Source: Verrucomicrobiia bacterium
Lineage (GTDB): Bacteria > Verrucomicrobiota > Verrucomicrobiia > Limisphaerales > Pedosphaeraceae
Assembly: GCA_036268055.1 (NCBI GenBank)
Contig: DATAUW010000030.1
Location: 1 to 64,000, forward strand
Direction of reading: 5' to 3'
DNA: 64,000 bases
The translations under genes and the position numbers were made by a program. Shown here piece after piece: positions 63,882 to 64,000 of the stretch. A model generated the notes under the pieces. That model made no database searches and was not told the DNA's origin. It saw nothing but the letters and a program-made list of their open reading frames with translations. Within the stretch, counting starts at the first letter, position 1, and each line of letters starts with the position of its first letter.

Positions 63882-64000
63882 GGACGCAAGCGTTCCGTGC
63901 CTCAATTTGAGCCAGAGATTTCTTGAGGCTGTCCGTTTCCTGCTTTGGGTGAGACTTTAGAGGTGGCGGATTTTTATCTGTCGGGGAGAAGCGTCCGCCT

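Overview
The window looks like a chromosome segment of a Verrucomicrobiota bacterium, probably from the Pedosphaera / subdivision-3 side. Evidence for this is inference from gene content: large secreted proteins with the 'SS[ST]NL..W ... FYRV' module typical of that phylum, two pseudopilins of the H-X9-DG type, many glycosyltransferases, and REP-like palindromic repeats. There is no rRNA, CRISPR array, insertion sequence or prophage. One tRNA (Gly, anticodon TCC) is present.

Layout. 0.1-6.8 kb: rightward, visibly AT-richer block with a small membrane protein, a lipoprotein, a 1563-aa secreted LamG/alpha-beta-hydrolase protein and an ATGA-coupled anchored partner. 7.0-8.3 kb: a chimeric gene joining the tail of a STAND/NACHT-like protein to a RuvC-like domain, next to a palindromic repeat. 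8.5-16.0 kb: a long leftward run with five sugar-related genes (two GT2, two GT4/GT1-like, a DegT aminotransferase-GNAT fusion) followed by proB and mazG. 16.2-18.7 kb: CBM48 protein, tadA, Nudix hydrolase, AraC regulator. 18.8-27.9 kb: two coupled secreted proteins, a widely conserved protein of unknown role, a 1352-aa DUF3857/transglutaminase protein, and a small ClpP-like protein. 27.9-28.8 kb: 880 bases with three leftward terminator hairpins, each after a short ORF. 28.8-35.6 kb: housekeeping genes (dinB, hemB, FHA protein, carA, thioredoxin-like, pyrC). 36-42 kb: tRNA-Gly, a permuted ACP-like membrane protein, and pseudopilins with secreted partners. 42.0-46.1 kb: leftward polysaccharide operon (GT2, two SDR epimerases, GDPD-like). 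46.2-53 kb: beta-CASP hydrolase, DUF4412-like protein, YfhO-like membrane protein, serpin. 53.1-60.6 kb: leftward fliW-csrA-flagellin operon ending in a 1970-aa HAD/glycosyltransferase/TPR protein. 60.9-63.9 kb: cheD, HDOD protein, purU, DUF4230 protein.

The most coherent and least ordinary system is the flagellin operon. It has a near-consensus sigma-54 promoter, the FliW-CsrA-flagellin homeostasis trio, and a very large multi-glycosyltransferase whose start codon overlaps the flagellin stop codon, which suggests co-translational supply of a flagellin-modifying enzyme. A sigma-28-like promoter faces the other way in front of cheD. Other items worth checking are the STAND-tail/RuvC chimera, the serine-less permuted ACP membrane protein, the tandem short-ORF/terminator units at 28 kb, and a ~200-bp noncoding block present in two copies at 35.8 and 48.6 kb.
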